Source: an uncultured Gemella sp. (GTDB lineage: Bacteria; Bacillota; Bacilli; Staphylococcales; Gemellaceae). From it: a DNA stretch of 5,861 nt. The position numbers and the translations under genes were made by a program. The stretch is from positions 1 through 5,861 of the forward strand of contig CALHQV010000297.1 in the NCBI GenBank assembly GCA_938038035.1. The letters run 5' to 3'. Below the pieces are notes generated by a model, which searched no databases, had not been told where the DNA came from, and saw only the letters and a program-made list of their open reading frames with translations. Position 1 is the stretch's first letter, and each line of letters starts with the position of its first letter. Below are positions 1 through 5,831 of the stretch, piece by piece.

Positions 1-106
1 ATGTTAATGAATTTTATATAATCTTTTTCATGTTTAAGATAAATAAAATCCCAAATTCAATACTATATTAATACTTCACGTTTATAACTTCTCACTTAAA
101 CATTTT

Positions 107-127
107 AAATCTTAATACAGATTTTTT
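107..127 (+). terminator. Weak terminator-like hairpin upstream of the NifU gene
   Basis: AAATCT (107-112) and AGATTT (119-124) form a perfect 6-bp stem around a 6-nt loop, and the second arm runs into six T residues (122-127). This could end a plus-strand gene lying left of the window. The stem is almost all A-T in AT-rich DNA, so chance is a real alternative. I see no open reading frame in 1-202 on either strand that deserves a call. Confidence 0.22.
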
Positions 128-167
128 CATGTGTGTTCATTAAATCTTATAACGCTTACTCAGTTTA

Positions 168-196
168 TTGACTTTTTTTATAGCCGCAAGTATAAT
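168..196 (+). promoter_or_regulatory. Sigma-A promoter of the NifU-type gene
   Basis: TTGACT (168-173) and TATAAT (191-196) are separated by exactly 17 bp, which is a near-perfect housekeeping promoter. The expected transcription start is about 203. That leaves a leader of only about 18 nt, just enough for the ribosome binding site AAAGGTGG (206-213). There is no room for a leader-based switch. Confidence 0.85.
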
Positions 197-220
197 ATCA
201 TATAGAAAGGTGGTTGTATT

Positions 221-475
221 TTGAATAAAGAATATTATGAAACTGTTGAAAAAATTAAATTTGAATTAGAAAAAATACGCCCCAAACTTATTATGGATGG
301 CGGGAACATTGAATTTATTAATTATAAAGATGGTATATTAAAAGTTAGATTCCTTGGTGAATGCGCTCACTGTGAACTATCCCACATTACTTTAAAATAT
401 GCAATAGAAAAAACATTAATAGAAAAAATACCTGAAATAAAAAAAGTCCTACAGGTGAAAATGAGCGTTGTTTAG
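221..475 (+). CDS. NifU C-terminal-domain Fe-S cluster scaffold/carrier protein
   Basis: This 84-residue protein is a stand-alone NifU C-terminal (Nfu) domain, the family that assembles or carries Fe-S clusters in the cytoplasm and hands them to apo-proteins. The signs are the opening helix leading into IRPKLIMDGGN (residues 19-29; the family usually has DGGD) and the CxxC pair C48-A-H-C51, which binds the cluster between two subunits. Next comes SHITLKYAIEKTL (54-66), matching the family's S-x-x-T-L-K helix. The residue after the second Cys is Glu, where many Bacillus-type homologues have Pro. The start is TTG: AAAGGTGG lies 7 nt upstream and the next in-frame ATG is residue 25, inside the domain. 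Homologues in Bacillus are roughly 110 residues, so this is a compact version. It is a monocistronic unit with its own promoter and terminator. Its main role as carrier or scaffold cannot be told from sequence. Confidence 0.88.
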   Translation: MNKEYYETVEKIKFELEKIRPKLIMDGGNIEFINYKDGILKVRFLGECAHCELSHITLKYAIEKTLIEKIPEIKKVLQVKMSVV

Positions 476-487
476 ACGCTTTTTTTA
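463..487 (+). terminator. Terminator of the NifU-type gene, overlapping its 3' end
   Basis: AGCGT (464-468) pairs with ACGCT (476-480), extended inward by a T-G wobble, and the stem is followed by T residues 480-486. The left arm lies in the last codons and the TAG stop (473-475) lies in the loop side, so coding and termination signals share bases. The stem is short (5-6 bp) but GC-rich relative to its surroundings. Confidence 0.75.
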
Positions 488-497
488 TTATACTTAT

Positions 498-532
498 AAA
501 AAAAAAAAAAAGAGTAGACAAAAGTCTACTCT
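498..532 (-). terminator. Terminator of the tRNA-Arg gene
   Basis: AGAGTAGAC (511-519) and GTCTACTCT (524-532) form a perfect 9-bp stem around a 4-nt loop. Read on the minus strand, it is followed by a run of 14 U residues (plus-strand A run 498-511). The plus-strand side (533 onward, GGATG) has no U run, so the signal is directional and belongs to the tRNA transcript. Confidence 0.93.
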
Positions 533-538
533 GGATGA

Positions 539-612
<74 letters not shown>

Positions 613-648
613 ATATTTAATAAGAACCTCTCTCTGAAGTACTTTAAT

Positions 649-677
649 AGTATATCAATTATTTTATATTATGTCAA
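649..677 (-). promoter_or_regulatory. Strong promoter of the tRNA-Arg gene
   Basis: On the minus strand, TTGACA (677-672) and TATACT (654-649) are separated by 17 bp. The -10 box is preceded by TGA, giving an extended TGn -10 element. A consensus -35 plus extended -10 fits a highly expressed stable-RNA gene. The start would be near 642, leaving a leader of about 30 nt to be trimmed by RNase P. Between here and 788 I see no gene. Confidence 0.87.
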
Positions 678-788
678 TACTTTTTTTAGAGAATTGTAAA
701 TATTTTTCAGTAATGCAGTTATTTCAACAATTACCTTATTACAAATAGTTTTCAGTGTTAACGTATCATCATAATTCACTACAAATAT

Positions 789-824
789 AAAAAAGGAAAG
801 CATTGATTTCTCAAATTGCTTCCC
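789..824 (-). terminator. Terminator of rpsO
   Basis: On the minus strand, GGGAAGCA (824-817) pairs with TGCTTTCC (802-795) over 8 bp with one G-U. An inner TTGA/TCAA stem is capped by a GAAA tetraloop after a 2-nt bulge. Six U residues follow (plus-strand A run 789-794). It lies 17 bp past the rpsO stop codon, so the rpsO transcript ends here and does not run into a pnpA gene. Confidence 0.9.
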
Positions 825-841
825 TTTATTGTTATTAAAAA

Positions 842-1114
842 TTATCTTCTTAATCCTAGAGCTTTAATTAATTCACGGTATCTTTGGATATCTTTTTTAA
901 TTAAGTAGTCTAGTAAGTGACGACGACGGAAAACTTTTTTAAGTAATCCACGACGACCTGCGTGATCTTTTTTGTGAGTGTTTAAGTGCTCAGTTAAAGC
1001 ATCGATTTCTGCAGTTAATACTGCGATTTGTACTTCTGGAGAACCAGTATCTGATTCGTGAGTACGGAATTTAGCGATAATTTCTTGTTTTCTTTCTTGA
1101 CTAATTGCTGCCAT
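842..1114 (-). CDS. rpsO: 30S ribosomal protein S15
   Basis: S15 is an early-binding small-subunit protein that binds the three-way junction and helix 22 of 16S rRNA and helps form the platform. The 90-residue product has the usual family length (about 89) and the signature region LTEHLNTHKKDHAGRRG (residues 40-56), followed by RRRHLLDYL (63-71) and the C-terminal ELIKALGLRR. The start is ATG at 1114, because GGAGG (1127-1123) lies 8 nt upstream. A longer reading from 1129 would place its start codon beside the Shine-Dalgarno sequence and add five residues atypical of the family. Two rRNA-contact residues of E. coli S15 (His41, Asp48) correspond to H43 and D50 here, but the third (Ser51) is replaced by G53. 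The gene has its own promoter, a structured leader and a terminator, and lies downstream of ribF as in Bacillus. Confidence 0.97.
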   Translation of the reverse strand: MAAISQERKQEIIAKFRTHESDTGSPEVQIAVLTAEIDALTEHLNTHKKDHAGRRGLLKKVFRRRHLLDYLIKKDIQRYRELIKALGLRR

Positions 1115-1122
1115 TGCAATTT

Positions 1123-1128
1123 CCTCCA
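1123..1128 (-). promoter_or_regulatory. Shine-Dalgarno of rpsO (fixes the start codon)
   Basis: The minus strand reads TGGAGG here, 8 nt ahead of the ATG at 1114. It sets the rpsO start and rules out the in-frame ATG at 1129. The same six bases are complementary to CCTCCA in the upstream leader hairpin (1173-1168), so this site may be masked by the leader. Confidence 0.85.
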
Positions 1129-1146
1129 TATAATTTTATTTTGCGA

Positions 1147-1194
1147 CCTTAATCCTAGTGTAGAACCTGGAGGGTTTCTATACCACGAATAAGG
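1147..1194 (-). promoter_or_regulatory. Structured rpsO leader, probable S15 autoregulatory element
   Basis: On the minus strand the first part of the rpsO leader folds into a long interrupted hairpin. CCTTA (1194-1190) pairs with TAAGG (1151-1147). GTG (1186-1184) pairs with CAC (1160-1158). TAGAA plus CC pairs with GGTTCTA (1167-1161) with a single-A bulge, and the loop is CTCCA (1172-1168). Loop plus adjoining C (CCTCCA) is complementary to the rpsO Shine-Dalgarno. S15 is known to repress its own mRNA through leader structures in several bacteria, with different folds in different groups. The fold is seen in the sequence; regulation by S15 is inference. Confidence 0.55.
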
Positions 1195-1204
1195 AATATT
1201 AGTT

Positions 1205-1233
1205 ATTGTACAACATTTTTCAATATAATTCAA
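1205..1233 (-). promoter_or_regulatory. Promoter of rpsO
   Basis: On the minus strand, TTGAAT (1233-1228) and TACAAT (1210-1205) are separated by 17 bp. The transcription start would be near 1198, a few bases before the leader hairpin, giving a leader of about 84 nt. The promoter lies about 37 bp beyond the ribF stop codon, so rpsO can be expressed independently of the upstream operon. Confidence 0.75.
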
Positions 1234-1269
1234 GAGATAACATTTAAAATCAGTACAATAATCAAGATT

Positions 1270-2193
1270 TTAGTAATCTTTTTCTTCGCAAGTTTTTTTA
1301 TCTAGCTTAAGTTGCTCTTTTAAGTGATCAAAACTTTCAAATTTTTGTTCTTTTCGTAAAAATTCATAGAAGTAAATTTCGATTTTTTCTCCATATATAT
1401 CTTCATCAAAATCTAAAATATGTGTTTCTATAAATTTTCTATTTTTTTCATCTGAAACCGTTGGATTATAGCCAATATTTGTAACTGATTTATAAATCTT
1501 ATTATTAACTTTAATCTTAGTTACATAGACCCCATTCGTTTCAGGTAATAGATATTTACCGTCTAATTCAAGATTAGCAGTCGGGAAATTAATTGTTCTT
1601 CCTAGTTGCCTACCTTTTACTACTAAACCAGAAATAGAATAAAATCTTCCTGTATATTCTTTATATTTTAAAAATTCACCTTTTCTGACGAATTCTTTTA
1701 ATACAGTCGTAGATATTTTCTCCCCATCTATTTTTTGTTTTTCTTGAATCATTACTTCTATACCACTTTCTTTTATCAAATCTGGTGTTCCTAGTCCTTT
1801 AAAACCAAATCTATAGTCAAATCCACAAAAAACCATCTCTACATTTAGTTTTTTCAGGATGTTATTAATAAATTCTTTAGCTGATAAATTTTGTAATTTT
1901 TCATTGAATTCTAAATAATATACCTCATCTACACCAAGATTCATTAGTAGCTCATTTTTTTTATTAATTGGTGTTAGAGATTCCTCACTAGTTTTTCCAA
2001 AATATTCCTTTGGACTCTTATCTAACGTAATTACTGCAGATTTAAATCCTTTTCCTGTAGCATCTATAGCACTCCCTATTATTTTTTGATGTGCTTTGTG
2101 AATACCATCAAAAAAACCTAATGCTGCAACTCTCTTTTTATTTTCTTCCTTAATCTCACTTATATCTGAAATATTAAATATTTCCATCTTCAT
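1270..2193 (-). CDS. ribF: Bifunctional riboflavin kinase / FAD synthetase
   Basis: RibF phosphorylates riboflavin to FMN and then adenylylates FMN to FAD in the cytoplasm. Length (307 residues) and both domains fit. The N-terminal FAD synthetase part has GFFDGIHKAHQ (residues 26-36, the nucleotidyltransferase HxxH-type motif) and GFDYRFG (124-130). The C-terminal kinase part has GRQLGRTINFPTAN (194-207, with the PTAN metal/nucleotide motif) and ETHILDFDEDIYG (256-268, with the likely catalytic base E256). Where many family members have SSTRIR, this one reads STTVLK (161-166). The start is uncertain. ATG at 2193 is 4 bp past the truB stop but only 3 nt from the AGTAGG site (2202-2197). A second ATG at 2187 is 9 nt from that site and is probably better placed (305 residues). 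Its neighbours truB and rpsO match the usual Bacilli order. Confidence 0.95.
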   Translation of the reverse strand: MKMEIFNISDISEIKEENKKRVAALGFFDGIHKAHQKIIGSAIDATGKGFKSAVITLDKSPKEYFGKTSEESLTPINKKNELLMNLGVDEVYYLEFNEKLQNLSAKEFINNILKKLNVEMVFCGFDYRFGFKGLGTPDLIKESGIEVMIQEKQKIDGEKISTTVLKEFVRKGEFLKYKEYTGRFYSISGLVVKGRQLGRTINFPTANLELDGKYLLPETNGVYVTKIKVNNKIYKSVTNIGYNPTVSDEKNRKFIETHILDFDEDIYGEKIEIYFYEFLRKEQKFESFDHLKEQLKLDKKTCEEKDY

Positions 2194-2197
2194 CTAC

Positions 2198-3121
2198 CTA
2201 CTCTATTATTTTTGGAAATGTCGTTTTTACTGATAACAATTCATCATCTTTATCTTTTAGATGATAAATTGCAATTGCCTCATTCTCATATGTAAAAACT
2301 ATTCCATCTGTAAAATCGTAATCTGGAAATTGATTTTTTCTAAATCTCAAACCATTCATTACTTGTTTCGCTCTAAATTTCGGTATTTCAACAAATTGAA
2401 ACTCCTCAAGAGCATATTCTTTTCTTAAAAGACTTTGTTCCAAACTTCCTTCTTGAACTTTTTGTTCAACTTCTGATAACTTCAAGCAGATTTCCAAAGT
2501 TATTTCACCGCTTCTAGTTCTTGTTAACTTACTCATCGTACTAGGTAAGTTTAATTTTTCACCAATACTTGTGGCTATAGTTCGAACATATGTTCCTTTA
2601 CCACAGCTTATATCAATTGAAAAATAAAATCTGTCATCTTTATAATATTCACTATTTTCTATAAAAGTAATATCGTATATATTAACTTTTCTCGTTGGAA
2701 TTTCTACATCAAATTGACCTTTTCTAGCGTACTCATATAGTTTTCTACCATTAACTTTAATTGCAGAATATATCGGTGGAGTCTGTTCTATTTCTCCAAT
2801 CATAGATGATAAAATGTCTTTTATCTCCTCAATGTTAATATTGCTAACTTTACAATGATCTACTATTTCACCTGTAAGATCTTCAGTTGTAGTCTTAAGA
2901 CCTAGGCAAACTTCAGCTCTATAGCTTTTCCCTAAATCCATAGCATAATCACTTACTTTTGTAGCTCCACCAAGCAATAGTAATAATACTCCATCAACTT
3001 CAGGATCTAGTGTACCAGAGTGCCCAATTTTTTTCATTTGAAGAATTTTTCTTGCTTTAAAAACAACATCGTGACTTGTAATTCCGCGTTCCTTGTAAAT
3101 TGGTAAAATACCTTCAAACAT
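2198..3121 (-). CDS. truB: tRNA pseudouridine-55 synthase
   Basis: TruB converts U55 in the T loop of tRNAs to pseudouridine and acts as a tRNA folding helper. The product is 307 residues, the usual length. It opens with GILPIYKERGITSHDVV (residues 4-20), followed by GHSGTLDPEVDGVLLLLLG (33-51), in which D39 is the catalytic aspartate that attacks the uracil ring. K65-S66-Y67 starts the next conserved strand, and GKGTYVRTIA lies farther along. A short C-terminal PUA-like part, typical of Gram-positive TruB, follows. Its ATG shares one base with the zur stop (TAATG), with GAGGA 9 nt upstream inside zur, so translation is probably coupled. ribF starts 4 bp after its stop. Confidence 0.96.
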   Translation of the reverse strand: MFEGILPIYKERGITSHDVVFKARKILQMKKIGHSGTLDPEVDGVLLLLLGGATKVSDYAMDLGKSYRAEVCLGLKTTTEDLTGEIVDHCKVSNINIEEIKDILSSMIGEIEQTPPIYSAIKVNGRKLYEYARKGQFDVEIPTRKVNIYDITFIENSEYYKDDRFYFSIDISCGKGTYVRTIATSIGEKLNLPSTMSKLTRTRSGEITLEICLKLSEVEQKVQEGSLEQSLLRKEYALEEFQFVEIPKFRAKQVMNGLRFRKNQFPDYDFTDGIVFTYENEAIAIYHLKDKDDELLSVKTTFPKIIE

Positions 3122-3570
3122 TATTTCTTATCCTCTTTTTTCAAACAATCCGGACACAAACCATAAACCTCAAATTTATGACCATCAATTTGATAACCTT
3201 TCAATTCTTCTATTTCTAAATTATCACATACATGGACATGAATTATTTTTGCTTTTCCACAACTTAAACATATATGGTGGTGGTGATGGTGATCAGTTTC
3301 TAAACATCCTATTTTAAAATATTTCTCACCTTTTATTTCAGTTGTTTCTAAAATCCCTAATTCTTCATAAGTACTTAGATTTCTATAGATTGTATCAAAA
3401 CTTAGTCCAGGATACATCTTACCAAGAGTCTCAGAGACATATTTTGCATTTATATATCTATCCTCATTTACTAATAGCTCAACCATAGCTTTTCTCTTCT
3501 CAGTATATTTATATCCTTTTTCTTTTAAAAGTTTCATTATCTTATCAACTTTTTCTTCTGATATTTTCAT
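3121..3570 (-). CDS. zur: Zinc-responsive Fur-family repressor
   Basis: Fur-family repressors use a metal-loaded dimer to block transcription. This one reads as Zur, which represses zinc uptake genes when zinc is plentiful. The 149-residue protein has a winged-helix DNA-binding domain with GYKYTEKR (19-26) and the recognition helix region PGLSFDTIYRNLS (54-66), then YEELGILETTE (68-78), very close to Bacillus Zur. The structural zinc site is C101-x-x-C104 with C139-x-x-C142. The sensing side includes C89 and the histidines 94-99, a six-histidine run, plus H111, H113 and C115 in a further HVHVC stretch. PerR or Fur are less likely given these motifs. The ribosome binding site AGGAGGT lies 5 nt before the ATG. 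It follows nfo by 19 bp and overlaps truB by 1 bp. No zinc transporter gene is in the window, and I saw no clear Zur operator. Confidence 0.9.
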   Translation of the reverse strand: MKISEEKVDKIMKLLKEKGYKYTEKRKAMVELLVNEDRYINAKYVSETLGKMYPGLSFDTIYRNLSTYEELGILETTEIKGEKYFKIGCLETDHHHHHHICLSCGKAKIIHVHVCDNLEIEELKGYQIDGHKFEVYGLCPDCLKKEDKK

Positions 3571-3589
3571 AGGTAACCTCCTGTACTAA

Positions 3590-4465
3590 CTATTTTTTAA
3601 AGTCTACAAACGTCTTATTTCTTAACATTGCAATCTCATCTTTATACGGTGCAATATCTTTCTTTTCTCCATACCAAGGTGTTTCTAAAATTTTAGGAAT
3701 ATTAGCAAACTCATCTAAGTGTACAATCCTATTAATTGCATCAAATCCAATACCACCATATCCGATATTTTCATGGCGATCTTTATGTGCACCTAATGTA
3801 TTTTTACTATCATTAATATGTAGAACTTGAATTCTATCTAATCCTACTATCTTATCAAATTCAGTAAGTACACCATCCAAATCATTAACGATATCATATC
3901 CACCTTCAAAAACGTGACAAGTATCAAAGGTAACAGTTAATTTCTCATTTAATGTAACTCCATCAATAATTTGAGCAATTTCATCAAATGTTCTTCCACA
4001 TTCACTACCTTTTCCTGCCATTACTTCTAGAGCGATATTAGGTTTCATATCTTTTGTTAAAACTTCATTTAATCCTTTAACAATACTTGCTATACCTACA
4101 TCAGCTCCAGCTTTAACGTGTGCTCCTGGGTGGAGAACGATATTTTTAGCACCAATTTTTTCAGTTCTTTCAATTTCTAATCTTAGAAAATCAACTGCAA
4201 GTTGGTAAATATCTGGTTTAATAGTGTTTGCTAAATTAATAATATACGGTGCATGTACAACAATATCACTTATATTTTTTTCTTCCATTAGCTTATGAGC
4301 TTCTTCAATACGTAGTTCATCTATTGGTTTTCTTCTAGTATTTTGAGGAGCTCCAGTATAAATCATAAACGTGTCACTATTGTAACTAGCCGCTTCTTTA
4401 ACAGAACCAAGCATCATTTCTTTTCCAGACATTGACACATGTGATCCAATTTTCAAGTTTTTCAT
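3590..4465 (-). CDS. nfo: Endonuclease IV (AP endonuclease)
   Basis: Endonuclease IV cuts DNA on the 5' side of abasic sites and trims damaged 3' ends in base-excision repair, using three metal ions (usually zinc). The 291-residue TIM-barrel protein keeps all nine metal ligands, most at the same numbers as E. coli Nfo: H71, H112, E147, D181, H184, H216, D229, H231 and E261. They lie in VHAPY (70-74), LHPGAH (111-116), ALEVMAGKG (145-153), FDTCHVFEGGYD (180-191), HINDSKN (216-222), HKDRHENIG (227-235) and ILETPW (259-264). Its ATG overlaps the helicase stop by one base (TAATG), and GAGGT lies 5 nt upstream. The position next to cshB and ahead of zur matches the known Bacillus order, apart from genes that lie between nfo and zur there. 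Confidence 0.97.
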   Translation of the reverse strand: MKNLKIGSHVSMSGKEMMLGSVKEAASYNSDTFMIYTGAPQNTRRKPIDELRIEEAHKLMEEKNISDIVVHAPYIINLANTIKPDIYQLAVDFLRLEIERTEKIGAKNIVLHPGAHVKAGADVGIASIVKGLNEVLTKDMKPNIALEVMAGKGSECGRTFDEIAQIIDGVTLNEKLTVTFDTCHVFEGGYDIVNDLDGVLTEFDKIVGLDRIQVLHINDSKNTLGAHKDRHENIGYGGIGFDAINRIVHLDEFANIPKILETPWYGEKKDIAPYKDEIAMLRNKTFVDFKK

Positions 4466-5796
4466 TATTTACCTCTATTCGCTTTATTATTACGTTTAGC
4501 AAATTTTCTTCTTTCTTTTTGTTTAAGTTTATCCATTTTATATTTATATTTTTTCTTATAACCTGGTTTAACTTTTTTAGAAACTTTTACTTTTGATTTT
4601 AATTTCTCAGTTAAGTTATGATCAGCTACGACTTTCTTTCTACTTTGACGTTTATTTCTGTCTTTAGCTTCAACGAATTCACCATTTCTAATATCTTGGT
4701 GATTAAATTCAATTCCACGTTTTTCTAAATCTTGTAATTTTTCTTCATCTTTATTATTGTAAATTGTAATACAGTCTCCGCTTAATCCTGCACGTCCAGT
4801 ACGTCCTGCTCTATGGATAAAGAAATCTAAATCATTAGGAATATTGAAGTTAATAACATGACTCACTCCTTCAATATCAATTCCACGACTCATTAAATCA
4901 CTAGCTACAACATAAGTGAAATCTAAGTTGTTAATTCTTCTTTGCATTTGTTTACGTTCACGTGGAGTTAAATCTCCGTGTAGAACACCTACATTTAATC
5001 CTTTTGAAATAAGATAGCTGCTAACTTCTTCAACTTCAGTTTTCTTATTAGCAAAGATAAGTGCTAGATAAGGATTAATAACTGTAGTAATTTCGTGTAA
5101 TTTTTCTAAACGCGATGAACTTTTCTCTGGAATTAAAATATATTCAATTTTTCCAAATTTTGCATTATCAACTTCGATATACTGTGCATTTTTCAGATAT
5201 TTTTTTAAGAAGTGATTCATTTGCGTTGGTATAGTTGCTGAGAATACTAAAAATTGGCAATTTTCCGCTGCTCTTTTAGAAATTTTATCAACATCTTCCA
5301 TGAATCCTAAGTCGATCATCATATCACATTCATCAATAACAAGACTCTCAACTTCTTTAATAGCTAAGGCACTTGATTTATCTAATTCTAATACACGTGT
5401 TGGTGTACCTATAATAATATGTGGAGCATTAGATACTCTTTCAATATCTCTATTTAAATCTTGTCCACCGATACATAGTGTAATTTTAATATCTTCTTCG
5501 CTAAAGCTAGCTATATGTAACGCCATGTCATATAATTGTCTAGATAGCTCTCTTGTTGGTGCTAAAATTATACTTTGTGTTTTTTTCTTAGTTACATCTA
5601 ATTTACTAAAAATTGGTAGTAAGAAAGAGTGACTTTTCCCACTTCCCGTTTGTGATTTTGCAACTATATTTTTCCCCTTTAATACTGGTGAGAATACTCT
5701 CTCTTGAATTTTTGTAGGATTATCGAATCCTAAATCTACTACTGCCTTATTTACAAATTCATTAAATTTATACTGTTCAAATGACTTTGGTAACAT
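4465..5796 (-). CDS. cshB: DEAD-box (DECD) ATP-dependent RNA helicase, CshB type
   Basis: CshB helicases unwind short RNA duplexes with ATP and are linked to cold growth, ribosome assembly and mRNA decay. The order of motifs is the Q motif (GFDNPTKIQ, 23-31), I (AKSQTGSGKS, 46-55), Ia (PTRELSRQL, 80-88), GG (110-111), Ib (TPTR, 131-134), II (DECD, 155-158), III (SAT, 186-188), IV (LALIFANKK, 244-252), V (ASDLMSRGIDI, 298-308) and VI (HRAGRTGRAG, 328-337). A Lys/Arg-rich tail (about 376-443, including KKVKPGYKKK) follows, very like the tail of Bacillus CshB and likely an RNA-binding extension. Three motifs depart from the commonest forms: DECD for DEAD, GSGKS for GTGKT, and TPTR for TPGR. The start is supported by AAAGGAG (5810-5804), 7 nt upstream. 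It is the first gene of the minus-strand cluster visible here. Confidence 0.93.
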   Translation of the reverse strand: MLPKSFEQYKFNEFVNKAVVDLGFDNPTKIQERVFSPVLKGKNIVAKSQTGSGKSHSFLLPIFSKLDVTKKKTQSIILAPTRELSRQLYDMALHIASFSEEDIKITLCIGGQDLNRDIERVSNAPHIIIGTPTRVLELDKSSALAIKEVESLVIDECDMMIDLGFMEDVDKISKRAAENCQFLVFSATIPTQMNHFLKKYLKNAQYIEVDNAKFGKIEYILIPEKSSSRLEKLHEITTVINPYLALIFANKKTEVEEVSSYLISKGLNVGVLHGDLTPRERKQMQRRINNLDFTYVVASDLMSRGIDIEGVSHVINFNIPNDLDFFIHRAGRTGRAGLSGDCITIYNNKDEEKLQDLEKRGIEFNHQDIRNGEFVEAKDRNKRQSRKKVVADHNLTEKLKSKVKVSKKVKPGYKKKYKYKMDKLKQKERRKFAKRNNKANRGK

Positions 5797-5831
5797 TTAA
5801 AATCTCCTTTATGATTTTTCTATCTAAATAT

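Noticed and set aside
1..104. Possible minus-strand promoter or leftward gene start
   Set aside because: AT-rich -10-like strings such as TATAAA occur, but none has a good -35 at 16-18 bp, and no coding start follows inside the window.
678..788. Gap between the tRNA promoter and the rpsO terminator
   Set aside because: Searched on both strands for a small gene or RNA. I found only short AT-rich repeats (such as TTTTCAGT twice) and early stops, so nothing is called.
842..1129. Longer rpsO reading starting at 1129
   Set aside because: The start codon would sit directly beside the GGAGG site and add MEEIA, which is not typical of S15. ATG at 1114 has ideal spacing and gives the usual length.
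1015..1233. 72-residue minus-strand open frame
   Set aside because: It overlaps rpsO, its leader and its promoter in another frame, and looks like no family I know.
1264..1280. Hairpin AAGATT/AATCTT around the ribF stop codon
   Set aside because: The stem has one G-C pair and no U run follows on the minus strand, so it is a poor terminator for ribF. The U run is on the plus strand, where no gene needs ending.
5300..5632. 110-residue plus-strand open frame
   Set aside because: It lies antisense inside the helicase gene, with no ribosome binding site or recognisable motif, and is a shadow of conserved coding sequence.
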